From Dyadobacter diqingensis (GTDB lineage Bacteria; Bacteroidota; Bacteroidia; Cytophagales; Spirosomataceae), in NCBI RefSeq assembly GCF_024220585.1, contig NZ_JAMXKF010000012.1, forward strand, positions 142,883-206,882: a stretch of 64,000 nucleotides of DNA. Reading direction: 5' to 3'. A program made the translations under genes and the position numbers. Shown piece after piece: positions 35,548-44,521 of this stretch. Under the pieces are notes generated by a model that saw only the letters and a program-made list of their open reading frames with translations, did not search any database and was not told where the DNA came from. Numbering within the stretch: position 1 is the stretch's first letter; the number at the start of each line of letters is the position of its first letter.

Positions 35548-36162
35548 ATGAGACCAGTTCTGACATTACTACTTCTATTTATTCTGGGAAATGTCCCTGC
35601 GTGGGCACAGGACAATTACGACCCCAGAAAAGCGCTTTCCAGCGAAGAACTGTTTCTTAAACAAGGCAACGATAATCGCGTAATTGGGGCTCCGGGCCAG
35701 AAATACCTGATTCTGGACGCTTCTCCGAACCTTGGAGGCTTTCACCGCTACCGCTATTTTCCGGGCGATAACATCAAATTCCGGATGAAAAATGAGAGCA
35801 TCCGTTTCAACGAAACCATCGCCAGTGTCTCCGATTCTTCTTTCAGTATCGCCGTGATCAATGAAGCTTTGGGGCAAATGACCTATCAGGAGATCCCTTT
35901 GAAAGAAATTAAGCTGATCAAGACCAGCAGACGCATTCCTTTCATTTCTCAGGCCGCACCTTTACTTCCACTGGCCGGACTTATCTATATTGGCGCTGAT
36001 TTTTTCAACAAAGGTGTTGATAATAAACGATATACAACGGACGCATCCTCACTTGTAGTGGGCGGAGCGTTTATGGTAACAGGTTTAATCTGTTATAAAC
36101 TGACTTTTTCAACACTGAAAATAAATGGGAAAAATAAGTTGAAAGTATTAGAAACTTATTAA
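35548..36162 (+). CDS. exported or membrane protein of unknown function
   Basis: 204 residues from the ATG at 35548 (MRPVLTLLLLFIL), with a signal peptide ending near AWAQ (about residue 20). The mature part is beta-rich (LGGFHRYRYFPGDNIKFRMKN, SIRFNETIASVSDSSFSIAV) with two hydrophobic stretches near the end (PLLPLAGLIYIGADFF and SLVVGGAFMVTGLICYKL), so it may be anchored in the membrane. I recognise no family. It lies between the DUF502 gene and aroA on the same strand and has its own -7 box. Confidence 0.65.
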   Translation: MRPVLTLLLLFILGNVPAWAQDNYDPRKALSSEELFLKQGNDNRVIGAPGQKYLILDASPNLGGFHRYRYFPGDNIKFRMKNESIRFNETIASVSDSSFSIAVINEALGQMTYQEIPLKEIKLIKTSRRIPFISQAAPLLPLAGLIYIGADFFNKGVDNKRYTTDASSLVVGGAFMVTGLICYKLTFSTLKINGKNKLKVLETY

Positions 36163-36235
36163 AATTTAAGGCTGTCATCCAGCTGCCTAACGCTGATTTA
36201 CAGCTCAAATTCTGAAATCTGAAATAAATAATACC

Positions 36236-37480
36236 GTGAAATCCATTCTTGTACATCCACCCCAACAAGCAATCCGTGCCGAGATAAAATTGGCAGCGTC
36301 AAAAAGCGAATGCAACCGTGCCCTTATCATCAATGCGCTGACAGGTTTTAAAAGCGAGCTTTCCAATATATCCGAAGCACGTGATTCCCAAACCATGTTA
36401 AGATTGCTGCAATCCGAAGACGCTGTTGCGGATGTGATTGATGCAGGAACAACCATGCGTTTTCTGACGGCTTATTTTACAGTAACCAATCAGCATAAAC
36501 TGATGACGGGAACGCCTCGTATGTGCGAACGCCCGATCGGGATTCTTGTGGATGCACTTCGTATTCTGGGTGCGGATATTGAGTACAAAAATGTGGCGGG
36601 TTACCCGCCCATGCAGCTGAACGGGTTTACCTATTCAGGTAAGAACGAATTGAATATCCGTGGAGACGTGAGCAGCCAGTATATTTCTGCTTTGCTTCTG
36701 ATTGCTCCTGCCCTGCCGGAAGGAATCACGATAAGGCTGGAAGGTGAAGTGGGATCGCGTCCTTACATCGAAATGACATTGAAACAAATGGAACATTTCG
36801 GTATCCAGTATACAGCCGATTGGGAAGCAAATATCCTGACGGTGGCACCAGGCAGTTACCAGGCTCAGCCTTACGCAATCGAATCAGACTGGTCGGGTGC
36901 AAGCTACTGGTACAGCATTGTAGCCCTGGCAGAAGATGCAGAAGTGGAATTGCTTGGACTCAAACAAAACTCACTGCAGGGCGACAGCGCCATCGTGGAT
37001 ATCATGGCCCAGCTTGGCGTAGCCAGCACCTATACCGACCGTGGCGTACTTTTGAAAAAAATACCGGCAGCGAGTGCGATCGCCTGGGATTTCACCAATT
37101 GCCCGGATCTTGCGCAGACTGTTGCGGTATGCTGCGCAGTGAAAAATATCCACCTCACACTTACGGGTATCGAAAGCTTAAAAATTAAGGAAACTGACCG
37201 TGTTTTCGCCCTTCAGGAAGAACTTAAAAAGCTTGGTGCAGAACTGAATGAAATTGAAAAGGATCAAAAATATGAAGTAGTGCGGAAGGCGGACTGGCAA
37301 GCCACGTCAACTCCCTCTATTTTCACCTACGACGACCACCGTATGGCACTTGCTTTTGCCCCGGTTGGTATGGTTCAGGACATTATTATAGAAGAACCAG
37401 GCGTGGTTGTAAAGTCTTATCCAGGTTACTGGAAAGATCTGGCCACGATTACTACCTGGGAAGAAATGCAACTATCCTGA
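36236..37480 (+). CDS. aroA: 3-phosphoshikimate 1-carboxyvinyltransferase (EPSP synthase)
   Basis: 414 residues starting with GTG. EPSP synthase transfers enolpyruvyl from PEP to shikimate 3-phosphate in aromatic amino acid synthesis. Active-site segments are present in order: LAASKSECNRALIINAL (about 21-37), DAGTTMRFL (about 72-80), GTPRMCERPI, GDVSSQYISALLLIAPAL (about 142-159), IKETDR (about 318) and DDHRMALAFAPVG (about 369-381). The DAGTTMRFL segment replaces the usual LGNAGTAMRPL, a variant I associate with Bacteroidota enzymes. No other aro genes are adjacent. Confidence 0.95.
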   Translation: MKSILVHPPQQAIRAEIKLAASKSECNRALIINALTGFKSELSNISEARDSQTMLRLLQSEDAVADVIDAGTTMRFLTAYFTVTNQHKLMTGTPRMCERPIGILVDALRILGADIEYKNVAGYPPMQLNGFTYSGKNELNIRGDVSSQYISALLLIAPALPEGITIRLEGEVGSRPYIEMTLKQMEHFGIQYTADWEANILTVAPGSYQAQPYAIESDWSGASYWYSIVALAEDAEVELLGLKQNSLQGDSAIVDIMAQLGVASTYTDRGVLLKKIPAASAIAWDFTNCPDLAQTVAVCCAVKNIHLTLTGIESLKIKETDRVFALQEELKKLGAELNEIEKDQKYEVVRKADWQATSTPSIFTYDDHRMALAFAPVGMVQDIIIEEPGVVVKSYPGYWKDLATITTWEEMQLS

Positions 37481-37552
37481 CCTTTAAGGGGCCGGTTTGC
37501 CGTGTAAAAACAGCAGAAGGCCCCAAACCCTTCATCAATATTCTTTCGTTTT

Positions 37553-39145
37553 ATGATGACTGCAATTAATTTCCTGTCTGCAATTCCTGTCTGGGCCTAC
37601 ATACTTGTCATCCTTGTAATTTTTGCCCTTCGGGATATTTTACAGAAAAAACACACCATCCAGCATAACTTCCCGCTCCTGGGTCATTTCCGGTATATGA
37701 TCGAGCAAATCGGTCCTGAACTGCGCCAGTATATCGTGGCGAATAACCGTGAAGAACTACCCTTTAACCGTCGTCAGCGATCGTGGATTTATGCATCTTC
37801 CAAAAAAGAAAATAATTACCAGGGTTTTGGCTCTGACCAGGATATGAACGAGGCTGGTTTTGTCTTTATCAAACCTGCTATGCTGCCGCATAAACTTCCG
37901 TTAAACCACCCCCATCACGCAGCCAACGGTAAGGATCCTAATCATTATGCCATTCCCTGTGCCAAGGTGATTGGTGAATATCACAAACGCCGCCGCCCTT
38001 ACAGACCACATTCCGTGGTTAATATCAGCGCGATGAGTTATGGATCGTTGTCAGCCAGGGCGATCGAATCCCTGAATAAAGGTTCTGTCCAGTTTGGGAA
38101 TTACCATAATACCGGCGAAGGCGGGTTGTCTCCCTATCACCGGTTTGGCGCCGATGTGGTTTTTAATATGGGTACTTCCTATTTTGGTGTGCGGGACGAC
38201 GAAGGAAATTTCGTAATGGAAAAGCTGGTCAAAATGACGCAGAATAATCCTTTCGTCCGGATGATCGAACTGAAATTATCGCAGGGTGCAAAACCTGGAA
38301 AAGGTGGTGTGTTACCCGGCAGCAAGATTACAGCCGAAATTGCCGAGATCCGGCAGGTTCCGATGGGGAAAGATGTGGTATCGCCCGCTTATCACAGTGC
38401 CTTTTCGGATGTGAAAGGAATGGTCGATTTTATCGAACAGATGGCCGAAGCAACCGGACTTCCTATTGGTATTAAGGCCGCCATTGGAAAAACGGATATG
38501 TGGGAACAACTTGCTGACCTGATGGTAGAAACAGGCAAAGGTCCGGATTTCATAACCATCGATGGCGGTGAAGGCGGAACAGGAGCTGCTCCCCCGTCTT
38601 TTGCCGACCACGTAGCCCTTCCCTGGGTTTACGGATTCAGCACGGTTTACAAAATATTCCAGAAAAGAAATCTTACTGACAAAATTACCTTTATCGCATC
38701 CGGCAAACTGGGACTCCCGGCACAGGCCGTTATGGCTTTTTGCATGGGCGCCGATGTGATCAATGTGGCCAGAGAGGCGATGTTGTCCATTGGCTGCATT
38801 CAGGCACAAACCTGCCATACCAACCGTTGCCCTACCGGTATTGCTACAAACAATAAATGGCTTGAATCCGGTATTGACCCGGCACTTAAAAGCGAACGTT
38901 TTCACAATTATATGAAAACACTGGCCAAGGAAATCATCGAAATCACGAACGCGGCGGGTTATGAACACCCTTGCCAGTTTGGCATGAATGACATCGATAT
39001 CTCCATGGGCGACAATAATAAAACCCTTGCGCTTGCCGATAATTACGGTTATCTGAAAACGCCTGTGCCGTACAAAAGCATTCAGGACCTGCTCGATTGC
39101 TCAAATTTGGGAGGAAAAAATGCTCCGGTGGAAAGTATTGCTTAA
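37553..39145 (+). CDS. FMN-binding glutamate synthase family protein
   Basis: 530 residues starting ATGATG. An N-terminal TM helix (about 12-27) precedes a glutamate-synthase alpha/FMN-binding barrel: NISAMSYGSLSARAIESL (157-174), NTGEGGLSPYH (186-196), DFITIDGGEGGTGAAPPSFADH (332-353). The iron-sulphur cysteines of the GltB barrel are visible as C415, C421 and C426 in CIQAQTCHTNRCP. It lacks the glutaminase domain, so it is not a complete glutamate synthase; family members act as ferredoxin-type or uncharacterised oxidoreductases. The TM helix would anchor it to the inner membrane. It follows aroA by 72 nt. Confidence 0.88.
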   Translation: MMTAINFLSAIPVWAYILVILVIFALRDILQKKHTIQHNFPLLGHFRYMIEQIGPELRQYIVANNREELPFNRRQRSWIYASSKKENNYQGFGSDQDMNEAGFVFIKPAMLPHKLPLNHPHHAANGKDPNHYAIPCAKVIGEYHKRRRPYRPHSVVNISAMSYGSLSARAIESLNKGSVQFGNYHNTGEGGLSPYHRFGADVVFNMGTSYFGVRDDEGNFVMEKLVKMTQNNPFVRMIELKLSQGAKPGKGGVLPGSKITAEIAEIRQVPMGKDVVSPAYHSAFSDVKGMVDFIEQMAEATGLPIGIKAAIGKTDMWEQLADLMVETGKGPDFITIDGGEGGTGAAPPSFADHVALPWVYGFSTVYKIFQKRNLTDKITFIASGKLGLPAQAVMAFCMGADVINVAREAMLSIGCIQAQTCHTNRCPTGIATNNKWLESGIDPALKSERFHNYMKTLAKEIIEITNAAGYEHPCQFGMNDIDISMGDNNKTLALADNYGYLKTPVPYKSIQDLLDCSNLGGKNAPVESIA

Positions 39146-39213
39146 ATTGGCAACACTTCTTATCAATCATGAGTAATATTGATAGAAGCGGTTCCAATTA
39201 AAGCTATGAAAAA

Positions 39214-40887
39214 ATGAAATTAAGATTTTTACTTTTCACACTTCTATCGTTCGGTTTTTTCTCCAATTTCTGTCAGGCGCAGACCAATCCCCGATATCTT
39301 ATACTTTTTAAAGACAAAGCCGGTTCGCCTTATTCTGTTGGCAAACCGGCTGAATATCTTTCGGCCAAAGCGATAGCAAGAAGAAGCAAACAAAATATTG
39401 CCATCACCGAAAACGACTTCCCGGTCAATCCTGCCTATGTGACGGCGGTGAAACAAACCGGAGCCGCGGTTATTTATTCTTCCCGCTGGTTCAACGGCAC
39501 GCTCGTAGAAGCTTCCGCAGCGCAGCTGGCGAGTATAAAAGCTTTGTCTTTTTACAAAGGAATTGAGCAAAATCATGCGCTTGCCAATATATCCAAACCT
39601 TCCTCCGGACTTGCCCGGACTGCCAACACCGAAACCACTGCGTCCACAGAAGAGGACCTTGACTATGGCCTCATGAAGGAACAACTTACCTTAATGGGTA
39701 CGGATGTGCTGCATAAGAAAGGTTTTCACGGCGAAAATATGCTGATTGCGGTACTTGATGCCGGGTTTAGCCGTGCCAATGAGCTGCAATTTCTGAAACC
39801 ACTTTTTGACGAAAAACGGATCGTAGATACCCACGATTTTATAAGTCGTAACAGTAATGTGTACGACGATGATTCCCACGGTCTCCACGTACTTTCAACC
39901 ATTGCTGCAAATCAGCCGGGTACGATGATCGGCGCGGCGTACAAAGCCAATTTTGCGTTGTACCGCACTGAAAATGTGTTGATGGAAACGCCGTATGAAG
40001 AAGTAACCTGGTTACTGGCAGCCGAGCGTGCAGACAGTGCCGGTGTTGACGTGATCAATTCTTCGCTGGGTTACAATACTTTTGATGATGAATTTGATAC
40101 CGCGGAATACAATTATACCTATGAAGACCTGGATGGTAAAACGACCATCATTTCCCGTGCTGCAAGATTTGCCACACGCAAGGGTATTCTGGTTGTCAAT
40201 TCGGCCGGAAACGAGGGAAATAAGGCCTGGCGTTACATCACTGCGCCGGCCGACGTCGACTCGGTACTCAGTGTCGGTGCGACAACACTGGATAAAAGTT
40301 ATGCGGCTTTCAGCTCTGTGGGGCCTAATGCCATCGGACAAATCAAACCGGATATCTCGGCGGTCGGGTCAGGAACCGTTTTGGGAAGCAGTGTTGGAAC
40401 AGGCACGGTAACAACCGGAAATGGCACCTCCTATTCCGCCCCGCTCATTGCAGGGTTATCGACGATTTTGTGGCAGGCATATCCTAATCTGACCGCGCAG
40501 CAAATTATTCTCGCGTTAAAAAAATCGGGTCACCAGGCATCCAATCCTGATAACAAACTTGGCTACGGTGTGCCAAGCATCACACTGGCAGAAGAAATTA
40601 TCAAAAACAATTTCCTGATCCTGGGTACCGAACCGGATATTCTGGACGCGATCGTACTTTCGCCCAATCCTGTACAGGATGATTTGACCTTAACCTTCCC
40701 ATCGACTTTAACTGGAAAGAAATCAACCATCAGTTTGATAGCGCAAAGCGGAGCATTGTTATGGAAAAAACAAGTCACACTGAGTAATATACTGGCTCTT
40801 CCCACTACTACATTAAGCACGGGATTGTATTTGATTAAGATCGATTTGCTTAACCGCTCCAAGACACTTAAATTTATAAAACGCTAG
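39214..40887 (+). CDS. S8 family serine peptidase with type IX sorting domain
   Basis: 557 residues. A signal peptide (about 1-22, ending CQAQ), a propeptide-like region (about 25-125, NPRYLILFKDK), then a subtilase domain with Asp182 in IAVLDAGF, His222 in DSHGLH, the oxyanion SAGNEG (330-335) and catalytic Ser406 in GTSYSAP. The last 85 residues match a type A C-terminal sorting domain: LSPNPVQDDLTL, then GLYLIKIDL and the KTLKFIKR end. It would be exported by Sec, then by type IX secretion, in line with the SprE/PorW-like protein at 15742. Substrate unknown. Confidence 0.9.
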   Translation: MKLRFLLFTLLSFGFFSNFCQAQTNPRYLILFKDKAGSPYSVGKPAEYLSAKAIARRSKQNIAITENDFPVNPAYVTAVKQTGAAVIYSSRWFNGTLVEASAAQLASIKALSFYKGIEQNHALANISKPSSGLARTANTETTASTEEDLDYGLMKEQLTLMGTDVLHKKGFHGENMLIAVLDAGFSRANELQFLKPLFDEKRIVDTHDFISRNSNVYDDDSHGLHVLSTIAANQPGTMIGAAYKANFALYRTENVLMETPYEEVTWLLAAERADSAGVDVINSSLGYNTFDDEFDTAEYNYTYEDLDGKTTIISRAARFATRKGILVVNSAGNEGNKAWRYITAPADVDSVLSVGATTLDKSYAAFSSVGPNAIGQIKPDISAVGSGTVLGSSVGTGTVTTGNGTSYSAPLIAGLSTILWQAYPNLTAQQIILALKKSGHQASNPDNKLGYGVPSITLAEEIIKNNFLILGTEPDILDAIVLSPNPVQDDLTLTFPSTLTGKKSTISLIAQSGALLWKKQVTLSNILALPTTTLSTGLYLIKIDLLNRSKTLKFIKR

Positions 40888-40920
40888 TTTACACAGGTCA
40901 TTAACGAAATCTTATCCCGA

Positions 40921-41442
40921 ATGATGAGAAAGCTACTTTTGCTTGTTCTGTTTTTCGCTGCATTTTATGCAAGCGGTCAAATCGTACAGCCACAGTCTCC
41001 GAAAAAAAAGCCTGCGTATTTTCTGGATTCTAAAAGGTTGCCCGGAATGCCGATCATGGGACCTGATAAAATTAAAGATATTTACATTTCGTATAAGATC
41101 GACTCTATTCCGAATACAAGCGGTGCCATGTTTATCATCACAAAGAATCCCTCCGAGAATAAATTTTTGACAGCGCAGGATATAGCCCAAAACAATGGAA
41201 TCGACCCAACAAGTCAGGTTATCTACATGGTAGACAATGAATTAAAGAAAGACATCTCCACTTTCGTCATCGATTCTTCGTACATTTTTAAAACCATAAT
41301 CACCAAAGGGACTGAATTCGAAAATTTAAAGGAACAACTCCCCAACCTGACCATTTTACATATTCTTACCAAAACAAAAGAAAATATCGATAAGGTAAAT
41401 ACAATAAGAATCCGGGGGAGTGTTGAAACAGCCCTGAAATAA
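40921..41442 (+). CDS. exported protein of unknown function
   Basis: 173 residues starting ATGATG, with a signal peptide ending near ASGQ (residue 20). The mature part is mixed alpha/beta (IKDIYISYKIDSIPNTSGAMFIITKN, FVIDSSYIFKTIITKG), with a hydroxyl-rich middle. I recognise no domain. It starts 33 nt after the type IX-sorted protease, so it may be cotranscribed; whether it is a partner of the protease is unknown. Confidence 0.6.
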   Translation: MMRKLLLLVLFFAAFYASGQIVQPQSPKKKPAYFLDSKRLPGMPIMGPDKIKDIYISYKIDSIPNTSGAMFIITKNPSENKFLTAQDIAQNNGIDPTSQVIYMVDNELKKDISTFVIDSSYIFKTIITKGTEFENLKEQLPNLTILHILTKTKENIDKVNTIRIRGSVETALK

Positions 41443-41445
41443 AAC

Positions 41446-41979
41446 CTAAACCATTTTCCGCACCATCCGCATCAGTGATTCCGAATCGTTGTGAAGTTTC
41501 ACTTCTTGCATCGGTATCCAGCGCACGTCTTTTGATTCGATGTTAATAACCAGCTCGTCTTCGGGATTGGCTTCAAACAACAAACGGATATCGTAGTGGT
41601 AATGAGCCGGATCTTTGCTGTTGGCCGGTATCAAATGTACGTCCACATCAAAAATCCCGTCCTGAGCCAGCTTAAAATTCCTGACACCAGTTTCTTCCTC
41701 CACTTCTTTGGAGGCTACATGGATAACGTCAGCATCGCCGTCACAATGCCCGCCCGGCTGAAACCAGCGATCAAGTTTCCGGTGATGCATCAGCAAAACC
41801 TGGCTTCTGTCCTCAGAAACGACCCAGCCCGAAGCTGTCACATGACCAATTTGCAATGTTCTTTCAAAGCAATCGGGATTGTCATTTACGAATTTTTTAG
41901 TTTTAAGATACATTTCTGTTTCCAGCGCATCGGCCGGAACATAAGCTTCGAGCAAAGAAAGTAAACCGCTTCTTTTCAT
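41446..41979 (-). CDS. NUDIX hydrolase
   Basis: 177 residues. Nudix enzymes hydrolyse nucleoside diphosphates linked to another group. The Nudix box is at about 77-100, GGHCDGDADVIHVASKEVEEETG; the REUxEE portion (KEVEEETG) is intact, but the first box Glu is an Ala and the Arg is a Lys, a pattern I associate with a subgroup with GGHCDGD. The region before the box, WVVSEDRSQVLLMHHRKLDRWFQPGGH, is typical of the family. Substrate unknown. It is alone on the minus strand, its stop 3 nt from that of the convergent upstream gene. Confidence 0.85.
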   Translation of the reverse strand: MKRSGLLSLLEAYVPADALETEMYLKTKKFVNDNPDCFERTLQIGHVTASGWVVSEDRSQVLLMHHRKLDRWFQPGGHCDGDADVIHVASKEVEEETGVRNFKLAQDGIFDVDVHLIPANSKDPAHYHYDIRLLFEANPEDELVINIESKDVRWIPMQEVKLHNDSESLMRMVRKMV

Positions 41980-42055
41980 TTAATAGGCTATCTGATTATT
42001 TCATTCTAATTTCACCACAAGTTTAACAGATCAATAAACAAACAGCATTATTAAA

Positions 42056-42955
42056 ATGAAAAAGTATTTCCTATCCTTCTCGTTTGCAGTTATTGTTGCC
42101 ACCGCTTCCGTTGCCCAGCGTACTCCGCAGGCAAGTCCCGGATCGAGCATCGTCCAAACGGTGGGAATCACAGATTTTACTGTTAAATATTCGCGCCCCG
42201 GTATCAAGGGAAGAAGTGTTTTTGGAGAAAATACGCCATTGGCTCCAATAGGACAACTTTGGCGTACAGGTGCCAACCAATCAACGATACTTGAAGCGTC
42301 AACTGACTTTACTTTTGGCGACAAAATTGTCGCAGCTGGAAAATATGCCCTGTTCTCCATTCCCAATAAAGCAAAATGGGTGGTTATCCTGAATAAAAAT
42401 CTGACAGGCGGAACCGAAGGTTACAAAGAATCCGATGATGCAGCCAGAGTGGAAATAGCACCTTTGGCGGGTGAATTCAAGGAAACATTTGAAATCAATT
42501 TCTCCAACGTATCGGACAGCACAACGCTTTTAAATATTGAGTGGGGCGCCGTAACTGTGCCGGTAAAACTTTCCGTTGCCACACACGCTTTAACCCTGGC
42601 ATCGCTCGACAAAGCGGTTCAGGACAAACCGGAAGACGTGCAGACTTTACAAAGTGCAGCCGGATATCTGTTGCTTAAAAATCAGGATTTACCGAAAGCA
42701 CTGGCCCTGGCCGACAAAGCCATCGGACTGAAAGAGAACTGGTCAAACCAGTGGATCAAAGCACAGATTCTTGACAAACTAGGCAAAACAACCGAAGCGC
42801 TTCCTGCCGCTCAGAAAGCAATAACATTGGGTACTGCCGCACCGGATGGCGCATTTAATTTCTATAAAACACAGATCGCAAAAAGCATCACAGATATGCA
42901 GGCAAAAATTCCGGCAATCGATGTAAAAGCAAAAGGTAAAAAGAAGAAAAAATAA
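42056..42955 (+). CDS. DUF2911 domain exported protein with TPR-like tail
   Basis: 299 residues. A signal peptide (about 1-20), then the DUF2911 segment KYSRPGIKGRSVFGE...PLAPIGQLWRTGANQSTILEAS...AGKYALFSIPN, a beta-rich domain common in Bacteroidota and of unknown function. The last 110 residues are helical and TPR-like (LASLDKAVQDKPEDVQTLQSAAGYLLLKNQDLPKALALADKAI). It ends before a very long bidirectional hairpin at 42965-43017 and stands alone on its strand. Confidence 0.85.
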   Translation: MKKYFLSFSFAVIVATASVAQRTPQASPGSSIVQTVGITDFTVKYSRPGIKGRSVFGENTPLAPIGQLWRTGANQSTILEASTDFTFGDKIVAAGKYALFSIPNKAKWVVILNKNLTGGTEGYKESDDAARVEIAPLAGEFKETFEINFSNVSDSTTLLNIEWGAVTVPVKLSVATHALTLASLDKAVQDKPEDVQTLQSAAGYLLLKNQDLPKALALADKAIGLKENWSNQWIKAQILDKLGKTTEALPAAQKAITLGTAAPDGAFNFYKTQIAKSITDMQAKIPAIDVKAKGKKKKK

Positions 42956-42964
42956 TTTATAGCC

Positions 42965-43017
42965 TTCAAAAGCAAACGGGGCGGTTCTGTAAAAGAACTG
43001 CCCCGTTTGCTTTTGAA
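42965..43017. terminator. 24-bp bidirectional terminator-like hairpin between convergent genes
   Basis: The arms 42965-42988 and 42994-43017 pair over 24 bp with one G-U, loop of 5 nt (GTAAA). It sits between the DUF2911 stop (42955) and the TRIC stop (43028) and has short U-tract ends on both strands (GCTTTTGAA). Its length suggests it terminates both genes. Confidence 0.82.
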
Positions 43018-43027
43018 TATGAACATT

Positions 43028-43636
43028 TCAACGAAAAAATCTGGGAACGCTCCAATGATTGCGGACTGCCAGTATCCTGATCACAATGATCACAAGTGAC
43101 GCCACAATAAAGGAAATATTCCGTTCAGCGCCCACTTTATCCAGAATCAGATAACAACATGCACCTGCCAGACAAGCCGTTGCATAGACCTCTTTTCGGT
43201 AGATAATCGGAATTTCGTTGTTCATCATATCTCGGACCACACCGCCCATGATGGCTGTAAAAACGCCCATGATCGCGGCAATTTCAGGTCTTACGCCCAG
43301 GTGCAAAGCCTTTTCCGTGCCTACAATCGTAAACAGTGCGATACCACAGGTATCAAAAAGAAACAACGTTTTACGCAAACCGATAAGGTATTTGTAAAAA
43401 ATGAAGGTGGTAATAATCCCTGCCAATATGGCATAAAGAATGGTTATATCACTAATCCAGACCAACGGATAACTTCCCAGCAGAACATCACGCATGGTAC
43501 CACCGCCGATCGAACAAAGAAAAGCAGTAAAACTTGCGCCAAACCAGTCCTGATGTTGTTCATCCTTTACGGAAAGAGCACCGGAAATTGCGAACGCAAA
43601 GGTTCCGGTAATCTCTAAAATATACTGGATACTCAT
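43028..43636 (-). CDS. trimeric intracellular cation channel (TRIC) family protein
   Basis: 202 residues, about seven TM helices. The prokaryotic TRIC/UPF0126 (YadS-like) signature repeats are visible: GTFAFAISGALSVKDEQHQDWFGASFTAFLCSIGGGTMRDVLLG and DTCGIALFTIVGTEKALHLG...AIMGVFTAIMGGVVRDMM. Family members form potassium- or chloride-permeable trimers; the physiological role in bacteria is unclear. It follows thyA by 12 nt on the minus strand, so it is in the same unit, and ends at the bidirectional hairpin. Confidence 0.92.
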   Translation of the reverse strand: MSIQYILEITGTFAFAISGALSVKDEQHQDWFGASFTAFLCSIGGGTMRDVLLGSYPLVWISDITILYAILAGIITTFIFYKYLIGLRKTLFLFDTCGIALFTIVGTEKALHLGVRPEIAAIMGVFTAIMGGVVRDMMNNEIPIIYRKEVYATACLAGACCYLILDKVGAERNISFIVASLVIIVIRILAVRNHWSVPRFFR

Positions 43637-43648
43637 TTGTCTAATCCT

Positions 43649-44470
43649 TTATACAGCTACCGGGGCTTTGATGCCTGGCCATGGATTATAATTTTCAAGC
43701 TTAAAATCCTCAAATTCGAAGTCGAAAACACTTGTCACTGCCGGATTAATTACCATTTGAGGCAATGGACGAAGTTCACGGCTCAGCTGTAATTCTACTT
43801 GTTCCAGATGATTGACATAAATATGCGTATCCCCGCCCGTCCATACAAAATCACCGAGATCAAGATCACATTCCTGCGCGATCATCATCGTAAGCAAAGC
43901 ATAACTGGCAATGTTAAACGGTACGCCCAAAAATACGTCCGCACTTCTCTGGTATAACTGACAGGATAATTTCCCTCTCGTTTCACCCGCTTCCAGATCA
44001 GGCGGCGCCACGTAAAACTGAAACAAAGCGTGACAGGGTTGCAGCTTCATCTGCGAAAGCTCGGAAGGGTTCCATGCAGAAACAATGATCCGGCGTGAAT
44101 CCGGACTGTTTTTCAACAGGTTAAGAATTTCCTTCAACTGATCAAAAGATTTTCCGTTTGCACCTTCCCAGCTTCTCCACTGTTTTCCATATACAGGACC
44201 CAGATCACCGCGCTCGTCAGCCCACTCGTCCCAGATGGAAACACCGTGATCTTTCAGATATTTGATATTGGTATCGCCCTTCAAAAACCACAACAGTTCA
44301 TAAATAATGGACTTGGTATGGACTTTCTTGGTTGTCACCAAAGGAAATCCGTCTTTCAGATTAAAACGCATCTGGTAACCAAACACGCTGATTGTGCCCG
44401 TTCCTGTGCGGTCGGTTTTCCGTACTCCGTTTTCAAGAATATGACGAAGTAAATCGTGGTATTGCTGCAT
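43649..44470 (-). CDS. thyA: thymidylate synthase
   Basis: 273 residues, normal for ThyA. It methylates dUMP to dTMP with methylene-tetrahydrofolate. Arg21 in DRTGTGT is in the phosphate-binding loop, Cys146 in LQPCHALFQF is the catalytic nucleophile at the same number as in E. coli, and the later RSADVFLGVPFNIASYALL and GDTHIYVNHLEQ complete the active site. No folA follows; the next gene is the TRIC channel. A hairpin (44485-44506) lies 15 nt upstream of its ATG. Confidence 0.98.
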   Translation of the reverse strand: MQQYHDLLRHILENGVRKTDRTGTGTISVFGYQMRFNLKDGFPLVTTKKVHTKSIIYELLWFLKGDTNIKYLKDHGVSIWDEWADERGDLGPVYGKQWRSWEGANGKSFDQLKEILNLLKNSPDSRRIIVSAWNPSELSQMKLQPCHALFQFYVAPPDLEAGETRGKLSCQLYQRSADVFLGVPFNIASYALLTMMIAQECDLDLGDFVWTGGDTHIYVNHLEQVELQLSRELRPLPQMVINPAVTSVFDFEFEDFKLENYNPWPGIKAPVAV

Positions 44471-44484
44471 GCCTTTATGTATTG

Positions 44485-44506
44485 TCCGGAGCCTTTAAGC
44501 TCCGGA
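44485..44506 (-). promoter_or_regulatory. hairpin in the OsmC-thyA gap, 15 nt before the thyA start
   Basis: TCCGGAGC (44485-44492) and GCTCCGGA (44499-44506) form a perfect 8-bp stem with a 6-nt loop. In the mRNA it sits just before the thyA start; no T tract follows, so it could affect translation or mRNA stability instead of terminating. No data here decide. Confidence 0.4.
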
Positions 44507-44521
44507 TTATTTATCCGTTAT

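Noticed and set aside
37488..37524. GGGGCC ... GGCCCC pairing after aroA as a terminator
   Set aside because: Six-base arms with a 25-nt loop and no T tract; too weak to call.
38312..38968. A 218-residue antisense frame within the glutamate-synthase-like gene
   Set aside because: Shadow of a coding sequence with intact iron-sulphur and FMN motifs on the other strand.
43649..44470. Expected folA partner of thyA
   Set aside because: No dihydrofolate reductase frame is present up- or downstream; it may be elsewhere in the genome.
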